From a virus, in IMG/VR virus record IMGVR_UViG_3300009788_000150, positions 1 through 46,754 of that record: a stretch of 46,754 bases of DNA. The stretch is one strand, 5' to 3'. The translations under genes and the position numbers were made by a program. Below, in pieces: positions 34,717 to 41,504 of the stretch (position 1 is the first letter of the stretch; each line of letters begins with the position of its first letter). The notes beneath the pieces were generated by a model. It was not told where the DNA came from and made no database searches. It saw only the letters and a list, made by a program, of their open reading frames with translations.

Positions 34717-35465
34717 GTGTGTCTCTCCAGATGTGCGATCAGGTCTGCACGATGCAGAGCCTTGGGGTCAAGGTCAGTTACTATCCGACTAACTGACACG
34801 GGGTAGAGCGCCATGCGTTTACGAAGGCTGATCCAGCCCTTGTTCCCGGCTTTGTCGCCGTCGAACCAGCCGATCACCTTGGGCTTCGCGATCTCTCGCG
34901 CTTGCTCCGGGCTCACACTGGTGCCTAGAACGGCCACAGCGGGCCACCCCACGCGGGAGATGGCGATGGCTGATAGGATGTCCTCCACTACGACGAGGGG
35001 GCGTGATGGGTTTCCTGTGGCCCAGTAGAGTGCACCACGACCAAACAAGCGGTATTTGGGGCGTTCTCCTCGAACGGCTCGCCCCAGCAGTCCATTGTCC
35101 GATAACGGAATGAGAACTCTCTGACTTCCTTCGTGCCAACGGAAATGGTATGTGTCATTTGCGATCTCCGGTTGCAGCCCGCCAGCGAGCACCCATTGAA
35201 GCGCTGCTGACGGGCCGTCCATCAAGGCCACGGCGTCGTCGGGCATCGTCTTGCTCGAAGCAAGCTCGTGGATAGCCCTGCGCGTGGCCATGATCTCCTT
35301 GATACTGCGTTCTCCGTGCGGCTCCCACTCTCGCTTATCACAACGGAAGCAGAACATCGAGATGCCGTTCGCGTTGTTGCTTGCAAGCGCGCTGGCATCA
35401 TTCCCGCAGCATTGTATCTTCTGCTTCTGTCCGATCCGAAGGCTTCGGGCGATTTGCTGCCACAT
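34713..35465 (-). CDS. DNA primase (T7 gp4 N-terminal type, separate from helicase)
   Basis: 250 residues. Zinc-binding cysteines are Cys19/Cys20 and CFRC (Cys39, Cys42). The Toprim core has VVVEDILSA with Glu161 and GWFDGDKAGNKG with Asp202 and Asp204. It makes RNA primers for lagging-strand synthesis. In T7 this is fused to helicase; here two small genes separate them. ATG 35465 follows AGGAGGAACGTC. The first 68 bases overlap the upstream gene in a different frame. Confidence 0.93.
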   Translation of the reverse strand: MWQQIARSLRIGQKQKIQCCGNDASALASNNANGISMFCFRCDKREWEPHGERSIKEIMATRRAIHELASSKTMPDDAVALMDGPSAALQWVLAGGLQPEIANDTYHFRWHEGSQRVLIPLSDNGLLGRAVRGERPKYRLFGRGALYWATGNPSRPLVVVEDILSAIAISRVGWPAVAVLGTSVSPEQAREIAKPKVIGWFDGDKAGNKGWISLRKRMALYPVSVSRIVTDLDPKALHRADLIAHLERHT

Positions 35466-35799
35466 GACGTTCCTCCTGCTGTGCAAGTTCCTCTGATGCC
35501 TCGCGGTCGAGGTAGTAGGCGACCGAGTAGGTTGAGACGTGCACGATGTTCGCCACGCCGCCGATCCCGTATGGATCGCCACCACGAAGATCGAAGATGA
35601 TCTGCTCCGGGTGCTTGGCGCGAGTGACTGCCGCTGTGGCGATCACGCGAGTGCCCATGATGTCAGCCCGCAGACCGTGATCGGCGAGATAACGCGACAG
35701 CTTGTAAATGGCATCGGGATCGCCGTTCACCATCGCGCGATACACACTGGCCGCAAGAAATTGCAGGCGAGTGTCTTCGAAGATGCGTCGAACTTGCAT
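35398..35799 (-). CDS. Hypothetical protein overlapping primase (133 aa)
   Basis: ATG 35799 follows AGAGGAGAGAGCC; longer versions lack a ribosome site. It is soluble, alpha/beta, with a Gly/Val-rich segment (about 75-95, including GGDPYGIGGVANIVHVST) and an acidic/basic C-terminal tail that lies in the overlap with primase. No family recognised. The 68-base overlap constrains both C- and N-termini. Confidence 0.75.
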   Translation of the reverse strand: MQVRRIFEDTRLQFLAASVYRAMVNGDPDAIYKLSRYLADHGLRADIMGTRVIATAAVTRAKHPEQIIFDLRGGDPYGIGGVANIVHVSTYSVAYYLDREASEELAQQEERHVAANRPKPSDRTEAEDTMLRE

Positions 35800-35938
35800 G
35801 GCTCTCTCCTCTAGGTTAAAGGCTCGGGGTGACGGGGCTCCGTCTGCGATGAGCCGTTCCCGTCTGTCGCATCCCCGCATACGCCTAGGTCGTAACTAGG
35901 CTTTTATCACGCCGTAAGATAGGGCGCGCAGGTAGTAA
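35800..35938 (-). other. Intergenic region with a hairpin and a degenerate promoter-like element
   Basis: 139 bp without a gene. GCCTAG (35883-35888) and CTAGGC (35896-35901) form a 6-bp hairpin, followed on the plus strand by TTTTAT (terminator-like for that strand; no plus-strand gene is nearby). On the minus strand GGCGTGATAAAAGCC partly resembles the phage promoter core but lacks CTATA, so it is not called a promoter. It probably serves as a leader for the primase operon. Confidence 0.4.
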
Positions 35939-36310
35939 TCAGGCCAGCGGATCGGTCTCGTCGACCGGGGCCGGAGCCGGAACGGCAGCCAGAGTGACCG
36001 GCGTCGGGCCGACAACCTCGGTGCCCGCCACGCCGTAAGTCTGGCGCGAGGGCTTGACAAGCCGATTGTTCTTGACGGCGAAGTTCAGCGCATTACGGAT
36101 CGACTGCTGCGAAGCAACCTCGATCCCCATGCGCGTGGCAACGGCCTCGATCTGGCTGATGTTCAGGGCGGCAACGCCTTCCTTGGCACCAGCTTCGACG
36201 ATACCGGCATAGATGTCGACGTTCGGGTTGACGATGCCACCGCTGGTCATGCGCTTGGCGAGATCGACCGGAAGGTCGGATACATCGGTGAAGTCAAACA
36301 AGTTGGTCAT
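35939..36310 (-). CDS. Hypothetical protein with possible winged-helix body (123 aa)
   Basis: ATG 36310 follows an AGAAAGAGAGC ribosome site. The protein has an acidic N-terminus, a helical middle (residues 40-90, with ISQIEAVATRMGIEVASQQSIRNAL resembling a helix-turn-helix spacing), a basic KPSRQTYG segment and a Pro/Ala/Val-rich tail ending in acidic residues. DNA binding is a guess from the helix pattern. Stands alone with gaps on both sides, so it may have its own regulation. Confidence 0.75.
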   Translation of the reverse strand: MTNLFDFTDVSDLPVDLAKRMTSGGIVNPNVDIYAGIVEAGAKEGVAALNISQIEAVATRMGIEVASQQSIRNALNFAVKNNRLVKPSRQTYGVAGTEVVGPTPVTLAAVPAPAPVDETDPLA

Positions 36311-36365
36311 GTTAGCTCTCTTTCTCTCAGGTGTCGTGATGCTCTAGCTCCTTGGCTGCATCGGA

Positions 36366-36388
36366 GGGCGCACCACACGGATGCGCCC
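36366..36388 (-). promoter_or_regulatory. Hairpin in the gap between two early genes
   Basis: GGGCGCA (36366-36372) pairs with TGCGCCC (36382-36388) over a 9-base loop in the 88-bp gap 36311-36398. No T tract follows on the minus strand, so an RNA processing or partial pause site is more likely than a terminator. Confidence 0.45.
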
Positions 36389-36398
36389 AGTGTTGCAG

Positions 36399-37046
36399 TC
36401 ATCCGCGCTCGGGGGTCATTGGCCAGTTGGCGGGATTATGGTGCGCCCGTTCGTCGAACTTTGGCGCAGCCTTGTCGACCGGCCAGCGCACTGCGGTATC
36501 CATCGCCTCCGCAAGCCCGCCGGTCACGATCTCGTCCATGCTGATCTGCACTACACCCTCGGGGAGAGGAGCAGCCGGGTCGACCGGCCACGGCGTGGCT
36601 TGCATGATCTCGCGCAGCCCGTGATCCACGGTGTCGACAGCGTTGACGACTTCCGGCTGGGGCACGATGAACTTGTTCGGGTTCCCTTCACGGAACACCC
36701 AGAACTCGCCTGTGAAAGGATCGAGTATATACTGGTCGAGACCGAGAGCCTCGTCCTGCGTGACAGCGTGCACACAGCCGAGATACGCATGACTGCCGTC
36801 GCTGCCATACTGCGTGACGTATTGCTTGTTGCAGGCAGTGATCTCCTGCCAGTGCACCGCTCTGTCGCTCAGGCAGAACGACTTCACACGTCGCCAATGT
36901 AGACGACTTATGATCCAGAGCGTCTCGAATGTGCCCCAGTAGAAGCCGACCCGCCGAACGAACGTGATCCCAGAAGAGGCCATGTAAGTCTCAAGGCTCT
37001 CCGTATCATTGAAGTCCGTGGCGTCCAGTCCGAATAGAACTCGCAT
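36399..37046 (-). CDS. Hypothetical early protein (215 aa)
   Basis: ATG 37046 follows CAGGAGAGACACC. A mixed alpha/beta protein rich in Trp, Phe and Val. The N-terminal 120 residues look globular and the last 60, Pro- and Asp-rich, flexible. Contains three Cys residues but no metal pattern. No signal peptide. Lies between the serine protease and the replication genes. No family recognised. Confidence 0.8.
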   Translation of the reverse strand: MRVLFGLDATDFNDTESLETYMASSGITFVRRVGFYWGTFETLWIISRLHWRRVKSFCLSDRAVHWQEITACNKQYVTQYGSDGSHAYLGCVHAVTQDEALGLDQYILDPFTGEFWVFREGNPNKFIVPQPEVVNAVDTVDHGLREIMQATPWPVDPAAPLPEGVVQISMDEIVTGGLAEAMDTAVRWPVDKAAPKFDERAHHNPANWPMTPERG

Positions 37047-37072
37047 GGTGTCTCTCCTGTGTCAGGTGGGGT

Positions 37073-37717
37073 TCAGTCATCAGTGAACTCGGCAGAGCGG
37101 CCCATAAGCTCGCAGATGCGGGCGGCTGGAGCCATGTTGCTCACGTTACCAAAGGGCTGTGGACCCGATACGATCAGGCCGACCACATTACCGTTTATAT
37201 CGAACACCGGCGCACCAGAGCTACCAGGGCCAGCGGCGATGTTCAAGGGGACTACGATGTTGCCGCGCCAAACGACCCGCTTGCCTGCCACACGTCCCCA
37301 AGAGTGAAAGTCGCGCAAATCTTTGGGGCTGGAGATCGAGTAGACCTCCTCCCCGATCTCGACCTTGGAGCAACGCAGAGGGGCCGGGGCACGCGAGATC
37401 ACTTCGTCGAGCTTCAGCAAAGCGATGTCGCTTATCTCATTAGTCCACAACACCTTCACTACGGATTGGTCGATGGTCAGCACCGGGCCAGCCCTCACAC
37501 AATGAGCGGCGGTCAGGAAGTAACCATCCCCAATGTGAACACCGGAGCAGTGGCCCCGGCCAATGGCGATGTAGACCTGTGCCGGTTTGTCGTAAGTGAC
37601 CTCCACGGCGGGCTCCCAATATTCGACCGCCTCGACGGGAGCCGTGGATAGCGTGAGGTTGTAGATGGTGGCGCAGAAAGAGAAGAATACGGCGGAAGCA
37701 ATAAGGGCGACTTTCAT
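37073..37717 (-). CDS. Secreted trypsin-like serine protease
   Basis: 214 residues. Residues 1-28 form a hydrophobic signal or anchor. The S1/trypsin-like triad is readable: His72 in FLTAAHCV, Asp97 in SDIALLKL, Ser167 in GPGSSGAPVFD. Length after the signal (about 185) fits a minimal trypsin-fold enzyme. Started at ATG 37717, which overlaps the preceding stop; a Met four codons upstream has no spaced ribosome site. It would act in the periplasm or at the membrane. Very unusual for this phage group; it could process envelope proteins or block superinfection, but no target is visible. Confidence 0.88.
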   Translation of the reverse strand: MKVALIASAVFFSFCATIYNLTLSTAPVEAVEYWEPAVEVTYDKPAQVYIAIGRGHCSGVHIGDGYFLTAAHCVRAGPVLTIDQSVVKVLWTNEISDIALLKLDEVISRAPAPLRCSKVEIGEEVYSISSPKDLRDFHSWGRVAGKRVVWRGNIVVPLNIAAGPGSSGAPVFDINGNVVGLIVSGPQPFGNVSNMAPAARICELMGRSAEFTDD

Positions 37718-37890
37718 GGCGTTTTCCATCCTTTGGTTGCATGGAGTTGATACAGCTTGCCCTCAGTCCCCTCGTCCTCACGGAACTCGAAGCGCGGCAA
37801 TAGACTGCCGAAAGGCTGCCCGCGCTTGAACGAGGGCTTTCGGGGTCGCGGAATAGGGTAGCCTCCGCGAGGCTTCTGCTGGTTATTCAT
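37714..37890 (-). CDS. Hypothetical Pro/Arg-rich protein (58 aa)
   Basis: ATG 37890 follows GAGGAGAGAATGAA and overlaps the upstream stop. Very rich in Pro, Arg, Lys and Gly, probably disordered at the N-terminus (RGGYPIPRPRKPSFKRG). The stop overlaps the protease start. No family recognised. Confidence 0.7.
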   Translation of the reverse strand: MNNQQKPRGGYPIPRPRKPSFKRGQPFGSLLPRFEFREDEGTEGKLYQLHATKGWKTP

Positions 37891-38273
37891 TTCATTCTCT
37901 CCTCGTCGACGCTGAAGTGCAGCGCCTTGGCATTCACCCGAGTGGCATGCACCCAGTTCGTGTCGACCTCCCATCGCAGCGCGTTCGCAACGATGCTGTC
38001 CTTGATGCTCGCGTGTATCCTATCGACATCCGCTTCGGGCACACAGACCTCTACAGTCCACGCTTCCTCGGGCATCATCGCACCGGGATAAGTCTTGCGC
38101 GAGATGTCTGCGCCCATCACCCAGAACCCGTGTTCCACACGACTTGTGCATCCGCCGGTCAGCCAGCAAACCATCTCAGTCACACAGCGCTTGAACGCAT
38201 CAATGCTGTGCACCCGGTGATCTCCAGCTTGGGGTCGGATCAGACCCACAGTGTAGCTCAGGATGTAGTGCAT
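37887..38273 (-). CDS. Hypothetical early protein (128 aa)
   Basis: ATG 38273 was chosen because GGAGG lies five bases upstream and it overlaps the preceding stop (TAATG). A compact alpha/beta protein with four Cys and several Trp and His residues. No signal. Part of the overlapping early operon. No family recognised. Confidence 0.75.
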   Translation of the reverse strand: MHYILSYTVGLIRPQAGDHRVHSIDAFKRCVTEMVCWLTGGCTSRVEHGFWVMGADISRKTYPGAMMPEEAWTVEVCVPEADVDRIHASIKDSIVANALRWEVDTNWVHATRVNAKALHFSVDEERMK

Positions 38274-38473
38274 TACGGCCTCCATGCTATGACGGCGGTC
38301 AGTGTCGCCGACAGATCGTTGAGCAGCAAGCGCTCCTCGGCGGTCCCGAGTAGCTCAGCATCCCATTTGTCGCGCAGCCATTGCACATCAGAGCGCAGGC
38401 TGACCATCATGGAATACGGCAGGCCCTCACCGCCGAAGTTGGTGATTGCTTTCCTCGCGTGATTGCTGGTCAT
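38273..38473 (-). CDS. Hypothetical protein (66 aa)
   Basis: ATG 38473 follows GCGAGGACACAG and overlaps the micropeptide stop (TGATG). Residues 15-66 are helical with charged and Leu-rich heptads. No membrane segment. No family recognised. Confidence 0.7.
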   Translation of the reverse strand: MTSNHARKAITNFGGEGLPYSMMVSLRSDVQWLRDKWDAELLGTAEERLLLNDLSATLTAVIAWRP

Positions 38474-38577
38474 CACTGTGTCCTCGCTATCGCGTCGATC
38501 ATCATTACGCCCCAGCCACCCATGCCCATGAAGAACCCGAGTAGCAGGACAAGCGGGTATCCGATGCAACGGGTCAT
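38473..38577 (-). CDS. Membrane micropeptide, copy 2 of a tandem pair (34 aa)
   Basis: Begins MTRCIGYPLVLLLGFF, then a Gly/Met-rich stretch and a short polar tail. One membrane helix. The first 15 codons nearly repeat those of the gene just upstream (38574-38687). ATG 38577 has GGGAGGCG upstream and overlaps that gene's stop. The N-terminal Cys4 is conserved between copies. Function unknown. Confidence 0.72.
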   Translation of the reverse strand: MTRCIGYPLVLLLGFFMGMGGWGVMMIDAIARTQ

Positions 38578-38687
38578 TTCATCGCCTCCCAAGCGGATGC
38601 GACAAATAACCCGGCCCCTTTACCAAGGCCGACTATTAACACGAACCCGAGTAGCAGCGTGAGTAGGTATCCGATGCAACGGGTCAT
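38574..38687 (-). CDS. Membrane micropeptide, copy 1 of a tandem pair (37 aa)
   Basis: Begins MTRCIGYLLTLLLGFV and forms a single hydrophobic helix, then a GKGAGL segment and a short amphipathic end. Nearly identical at the 5' end (DNA and protein) to the next gene, so the two arose by tandem duplication. ATG 38687 overlaps the upstream stop (ATGA), with GGGAA as a weak ribosome site. Confidence 0.72.
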   Translation of the reverse strand: MTRCIGYLLTLLLGFVLIVGLGKGAGLFVASAWEAMK

Positions 38688-38941
38688 GACCGTGATTCCC
38701 CCGACATAGCCGCGATGAACCTCTTGCGATTAAAGCCTCGCCGGACAACCACTCCGTCGTCGTCCTTTACGGTCGGATTATCGTCCTCCAGACTGTAGCA
38801 TAGAACCTCGGCAAAGCGCTTGATCGCCGTATGTATCTTCACGAACTCCTCGAAAGACACATCTGCATCGCCGATCATCTCGTCGATCACAGCATCTCTC
38901 GCGCTCACGAGTATATTGTAGTGCTTTCGTGTCATGCTCAT
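38684..38941 (-). CDS. Hypothetical protein (85 aa)
   Basis: ATG 38941 follows GAGGACTGACC. Residues 1-50 are helical with hydrophobic faces; the middle is acidic (EDDNPTVKDDDG), the end basic (RRGFNRKRF). Soluble. Coupled to the micropeptide pair by start-stop overlap. No family recognised. Confidence 0.74.
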   Translation of the reverse strand: MSMTRKHYNILVSARDAVIDEMIGDADVSFEEFVKIHTAIKRFAEVLCYSLEDDNPTVKDDDGVVVRRGFNRKRFIAAMSGESRS

Positions 38942-38943
38942 GG

Positions 38944-39210
38944 TCAGTCCTCCTCTCGGGCATCCGCATAAGCGCGGTATGAAGTGCTGAACGGTCCAGT
39001 CGGATCGCTGTCAGGCAAGTATCCGGGCGAGCACGCCCACCAATACCAGCCGGGTTGCCAGTCAGGTGCGCAGGCGTCTTCGATCAGGCTGTCAGTCCAA
39101 AAGACCTCGAACGATCCATACGCCTCGCCATCCTCGTGAATGAACTGTGCGTAGCCAGCATGGTCATCGAACACCTTGGCTTCCTCGGGCCGCGTTCCGC
39201 CGATCTGCAT
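38944..39210 (-). CDS. Hypothetical acidic protein (88 aa)
   Basis: ATG 39210 follows AAGGAGGACTGACA. Rich in Asp, Glu, Trp and aromatic residues (a WYWWACSPGYLP stretch), strongly acidic overall. Small acidic early proteins in T7-like phages often inhibit host proteins by DNA mimicry, but there is no direct evidence here. No membrane segment. Confidence 0.74.
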   Translation of the reverse strand: MQIGGTRPEEAKVFDDHAGYAQFIHEDGEAYGSFEVFWTDSLIEDACAPDWQPGWYWWACSPGYLPDSDPTGPFSTSYRAYADAREED

Positions 39211-39212
39211 TG

Positions 39213-39326
39213 TCAGTCCTCCTTGTGAAGCTCCTGCAAGTAGAGCACGTAAGCGAGGATCACAGGTGCCGCGATGACAAATGCGATCAACAATCTGCTC
39301 GCGATCCATGCGGTGAGATAGCTCAT
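39213..39326 (-). CDS. Membrane micropeptide (37 aa)
   Basis: ATG 39326 overlaps the previous stop (ATGA), and its stop lies just before the next ribosome site, which its last codons encode. One membrane helix (about residues 11-29, rich in Leu, Ile, Ala and Val) with Arg11 before it and a charged QELHKED tail. Function unknown. Confidence 0.7.
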   Translation of the reverse strand: MSYLTAWIASRLLIAFVIAAPVILAYVLYLQELHKED

Positions 39327-39514
39327 GTCAGCCACGGCTGGCGTTCTTGCAGCGTGGCGCGCAGAACGATCATCATATTCGGATCGTTGAACAGCCCGGA
39401 GCGCTTGGCTACTCTCACCCAGCGCTCAAGTCGGCGGGTGCCCAGCCTTCGGATCATCTGCCCCATCGGCGACGTTCGGGCTGCATAGGATGCCCGCAAT
39501 ATGTCGGTCTTCAT
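39323..39514 (-). CDS. Hypothetical basic protein (63 aa)
   Basis: ATG 39514 follows AGGAGGAACGCGAC and overlaps the preceding stop. Arg-rich (RRLGTRRLERWVR) and helical, so nucleic-acid binding is conceivable. No family recognised. Confidence 0.72.
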   Translation of the reverse strand: MKTDILRASYAARTSPMGQMIRRLGTRRLERWVRVAKRSGLFNDPNMMIVLRATLQERQPWLT

Positions 39515-39705
39515 GTCGCGTTCCTCCTGCGCAGGTAGTGCAAGGCAATCGCTAGTTCCAGCAAGGTGGCGTGCCTGAGCTTTAACAGGAAGCGCAAGCG
39601 CTCACGCTGGACGTTTAGTTCACCCCATTGTCGGGTGGCACGCGCATTGCGGCACACAGCGATCACGATCTTGATGCGTTCGCATACTCTGATGTTCAGG
39701 GTCAC
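39511..39705 (-). CDS. Hypothetical basic protein with GTG start (64 aa)
   Basis: Starts at GTG 39705, overlapping the upstream stop (GTGA), with GCGGAG upstream. Highly basic, helical, with many Arg and Leu residues. The stop overlaps the next ATG. No family recognised; nucleic-acid or membrane-surface binding are both possible. Confidence 0.68.
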   Translation of the reverse strand: MTLNIRVCERIKIVIAVCRNARATRQWGELNVQRERLRFLLKLRHATLLELAIALHYLRRRNAT

Positions 39706-39971
39706 AACGCTCTCCGCTGCTTGGCTGCGTTCATGCGCACGGCGCGCTGGTAGCGGTCAGAGAATAGCTTCTCCAACTCGGGCTGTGTGCCGGTCAGCAC
39801 GACAGTCATCTGCTCATGCGGTGCCGCGATCACGGGCGCAGAGCTATACACCTTGCGATACTCATTCACGCCCTGCGTAAAGCCCTCGGTGGGCCTAGGG
39901 AGCATCTCCCTGCGTTCACGCACTACGGGCACCTGCCCATAGGGCGTGCTGGTTATGTGTTGCTGCTGCAT
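39702..39971 (-). CDS. Hypothetical protein, first gene after the 39.97-40.44 kb gap (89 aa)
   Basis: ATG 39971 follows GGGAGAGCGCT. A Gln/Pro/Arg-rich N-terminus, then a middle strand-rich part (MTVVLTGTQPELEKLF) and a basic C-terminal helix. It is the first gene after the hairpin-rich noncoding stretch, so its expression could depend on that leader. No family recognised. Confidence 0.75.
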   Translation of the reverse strand: MQQQHITSTPYGQVPVVRERREMLPRPTEGFTQGVNEYRKVYSSAPVIAAPHEQMTVVLTGTQPELEKLFSDRYQRAVRMNAAKQRRAL

Positions 39972-40439
39972 AGCGCTCTCCCGAGTATGGCCTCCCAAAT
40001 TCCCAGCAAGAACGCCTTGGAAGCCTCGAATGCAGGCGTTCGCTGCCTATCAGACCGGATGCGCAAGGCACTATTGTGGAGCGGTCATTTCTCACTCGCT
40101 CGGCGCTGATGCGCAGGCATTGGTGAGCCTATGCCGATCACGGTTGGCAGGGTGCTGCCATCCGGTCAGATAGATAGCGAGTATGATGAAGCGGTCAGGC
40201 ATTGCACCTGAGAACACTATGGCCTTCAGCCTATGGTCGGGCTGACGCGACCGGCAATCACATACACGGTGGCCGGTGCTTCTTCATGTGGAAAGGCTCA
40301 TACTGCGGATGACTAGTCACATCGGGCAGTCTACCCGATCCAGCGCTTGTCGCTCCGCTTCATGATATTCGGTATCGAGGGTCGGGCAATCAAAGACGGC
40401 CCGACCCATTGGGAGTTTCACCCGTTCATATGCTGCCTA
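39972..40439 (-). other. Hairpin-rich noncoding region (468 bp)
   Basis: No convincing gene on either strand. At least five hairpins occur: GCTGCC/GGCAGC at 40432-40448 (over the stop of the next gene), a perfect 9-bp GGGTCGGGC/GCCCGACCC at 40379-40407, ATCGGG/CCCGAT at 40321-40339, ACCGGC/GCCGGT at 40250-40277, and CGG-TGGCA/TGCCA-CCG at 40141-40164 with one mismatch. GCTGCCTATCAG recurs at 40042-40053 and 40432-40443. None has a T tract. It may be a leader with processing sites or a small structured RNA. Confidence 0.6.
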
Positions 40440-40958
40440 TCAGGCAGCCTTCGCCTTGATGGCGGTCACGATGTTCGCGACATTGGCCATTGCCTCGGGA
40501 TCGAAGACGTCGCCCTTCTTGCCCTTGGCGCTGCGCGTGGCAGCCTTCTCATAAAAGGCGATCAGTTCGTCCACGAAGTTCATGGGCTTCTTGATCGGGG
40601 GCTCCCGGAACGTCCACCATTGCGTATTCGCAATGTGGCGCATATCCAAGTCGGCACCCTTTACCTTGCCACCGACGACGGTCTTGTCATCCTCGTTCAG
40701 CACGAAACCCAGCAACTTCGCCGAGCACGCCCATTGAATGAGAGCGTTCTTGCGAACACCATCACCCAATTCGGCGATCAGCTTGTTGACTTGACGCAGC
40801 GGGATGCGCACGTCATTGCCAGCAGCCCAATCGGCAGCGACCGCCACGAGGATCAGGTGAACGTCAAGCTGGAGTGTATTGCTCCGACCAGTCACGTTCT
40901 CGATAGCCTCGTCGATAGCAGCCTCGCCTTTGAGGGTCTTGAAGTCGATCTTCGGCAT
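40440..40958 (-). CDS. Conserved-looking early protein (172 aa)
   Basis: ATG 40958 follows GAGGAGAGACTGA. It begins PKIDFKTLKGEAAIDEAI; helical, with a WACSAKLLGFV segment and a Lys-rich GKKGD stretch near the C-terminus, ending in an Ala-rich helix. Similar N-termini (KIDFKTLKGE) occur in small proteins of other podoviruses, from memory; no function is known. Preceded by two strong hairpins. As one of the first genes expressed it is a candidate host-takeover protein. Confidence 0.82.
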   Translation of the reverse strand: MPKIDFKTLKGEAAIDEAIENVTGRSNTLQLDVHLILVAVAADWAAGNDVRIPLRQVNKLIAELGDGVRKNALIQWACSAKLLGFVLNEDDKTVVGGKVKGADLDMRHIANTQWWTFREPPIKKPMNFVDELIAFYEKAATRSAKGKKGDVFDPEAMANVANIVTAIKAKAA

Positions 40959-40995
40959 TCAGTCTCTCCTCGGTATGTATTGGTCTATCGGTCAC

Positions 40996-41054
40996 GGTAT
41001 GACCGAACAGTCATACCCCATTGCGCACCAGAGGGTTCAAGAATGGTGCGCAAT
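40996..41054 (-). promoter_or_regulatory. Two strong adjacent hairpins in the leader of the 172-aa gene
   Basis: Hairpin 1: GGTATGAC (40996-41003) with GTCATACC (41010-41017), 8 bp, 6-base loop. Hairpin 2: an 11-bp perfect stem, ATTGCGCACCA (41020-41030) with TGGTGCGCAAT (41044-41054), 13-base loop. They are 2 bases apart and have no T tracts. T7 early mRNAs are cut by RNase III at intergenic hairpins; these could be equivalents. Confidence 0.65.
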
Positions 41055-41060
41055 CAGGTA

Positions 41061-41135
41061 TCACTCAATATCTACCGCCGTTATCATCAGCACGGCAGCC
41101 AGTAACAGCACGGCAGCAGCCATGAGCCCACTCAT
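41061..41135 (-). CDS. Possible membrane micropeptide (24 aa)
   Basis: ATG 41135 overlaps the stop of the 80-aa membrane protein (ATGA). The peptide is one hydrophobic helix (Ala, Leu, Val, Met) with an acidic VDIE end. There is no well-spaced ribosome site, so it would rely on reinitiation. Tentative. Confidence 0.45.
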   Translation of the reverse strand: MSGLMAAAVLLLAAVLMITAVDIE

Positions 41136-41374
41136 GCCCGATACCCATACTTGTCCTTCGGGAAGACGGTCATAAACAGCCATACACAACTGGCAAACCA
41201 GAGTATGGTGTAGATGAACATGCCAGCCTTCACCCCAAACAGGGATGTCAGGCACCACAGTATGAACATACCGATCAGATAACCGGCAACAAAGCATGTC
41301 GCTATGATGCCAGTGTATGCGCAAGCCGTCCCCGCTTTACGGGCAAACTCACGCTTTGTCATGTTGATCTTCAT
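41132..41374 (-). CDS. First early gene: two-helix membrane protein (80 aa)
   Basis: ATG 41374 follows GGAGGA at good spacing, ruling out the Met eight codons upstream. Basic N-terminus (KINMTKREFARK), two membrane helices (about 13-43 and 48-70), and a Lys-rich end; topology is probably N-in/C-in. It is the first protein gene after the gene-free regulatory region, so among the first made. Early membrane proteins can act in superinfection exclusion or membrane takeover; no family recognised. Confidence 0.82.
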   Translation of the reverse strand: MKINMTKREFARKAGTACAYTGIIATCFVAGYLIGMFILWCLTSLFGVKAGMFIYTILWFASCVWLFMTVFPKDKYGYRA

Positions 41375-41387
41375 GCGTTCCTCCATA

Positions 41388-41457
41388 GTTAACACCATGA
41401 AAGATCACCATTCAGTGCATAGGGTGGTTGTAGAGGGTAGTCTTTCAGGGTGTTAAC
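41388..41457. repeat. 17-bp inverted repeat upstream of the first early gene
   Basis: GTTAACACCATGAAAGA at 41388-41404 is matched by TCTTTCAGGGTGTTAAC at 41441-41457, one mismatch, with a 36-bp centre. It lies 14 bp upstream of the first early start codon. It could be a long-range mRNA hairpin controlling translation or a double operator. Confidence 0.7.
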
Positions 41458-41504
41458 CCTTGCCCGTTAGCATCGCGTCATTATCCGCATCGCTACACAG
41501 CGCC

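Noticed and set aside
35883-35907. Plus-strand intrinsic terminator
   Set aside because: A 6-bp hairpin with TTTTAT exists, but no plus-strand transcription unit ends there and the stem is weak; recorded only as a hairpin.
39978-40090. Short minus-strand frame reading into the 89-aa gene
   Set aside because: Open for about 40 codons but without ATG or GTG or a ribosome site; only a TTG could start it.
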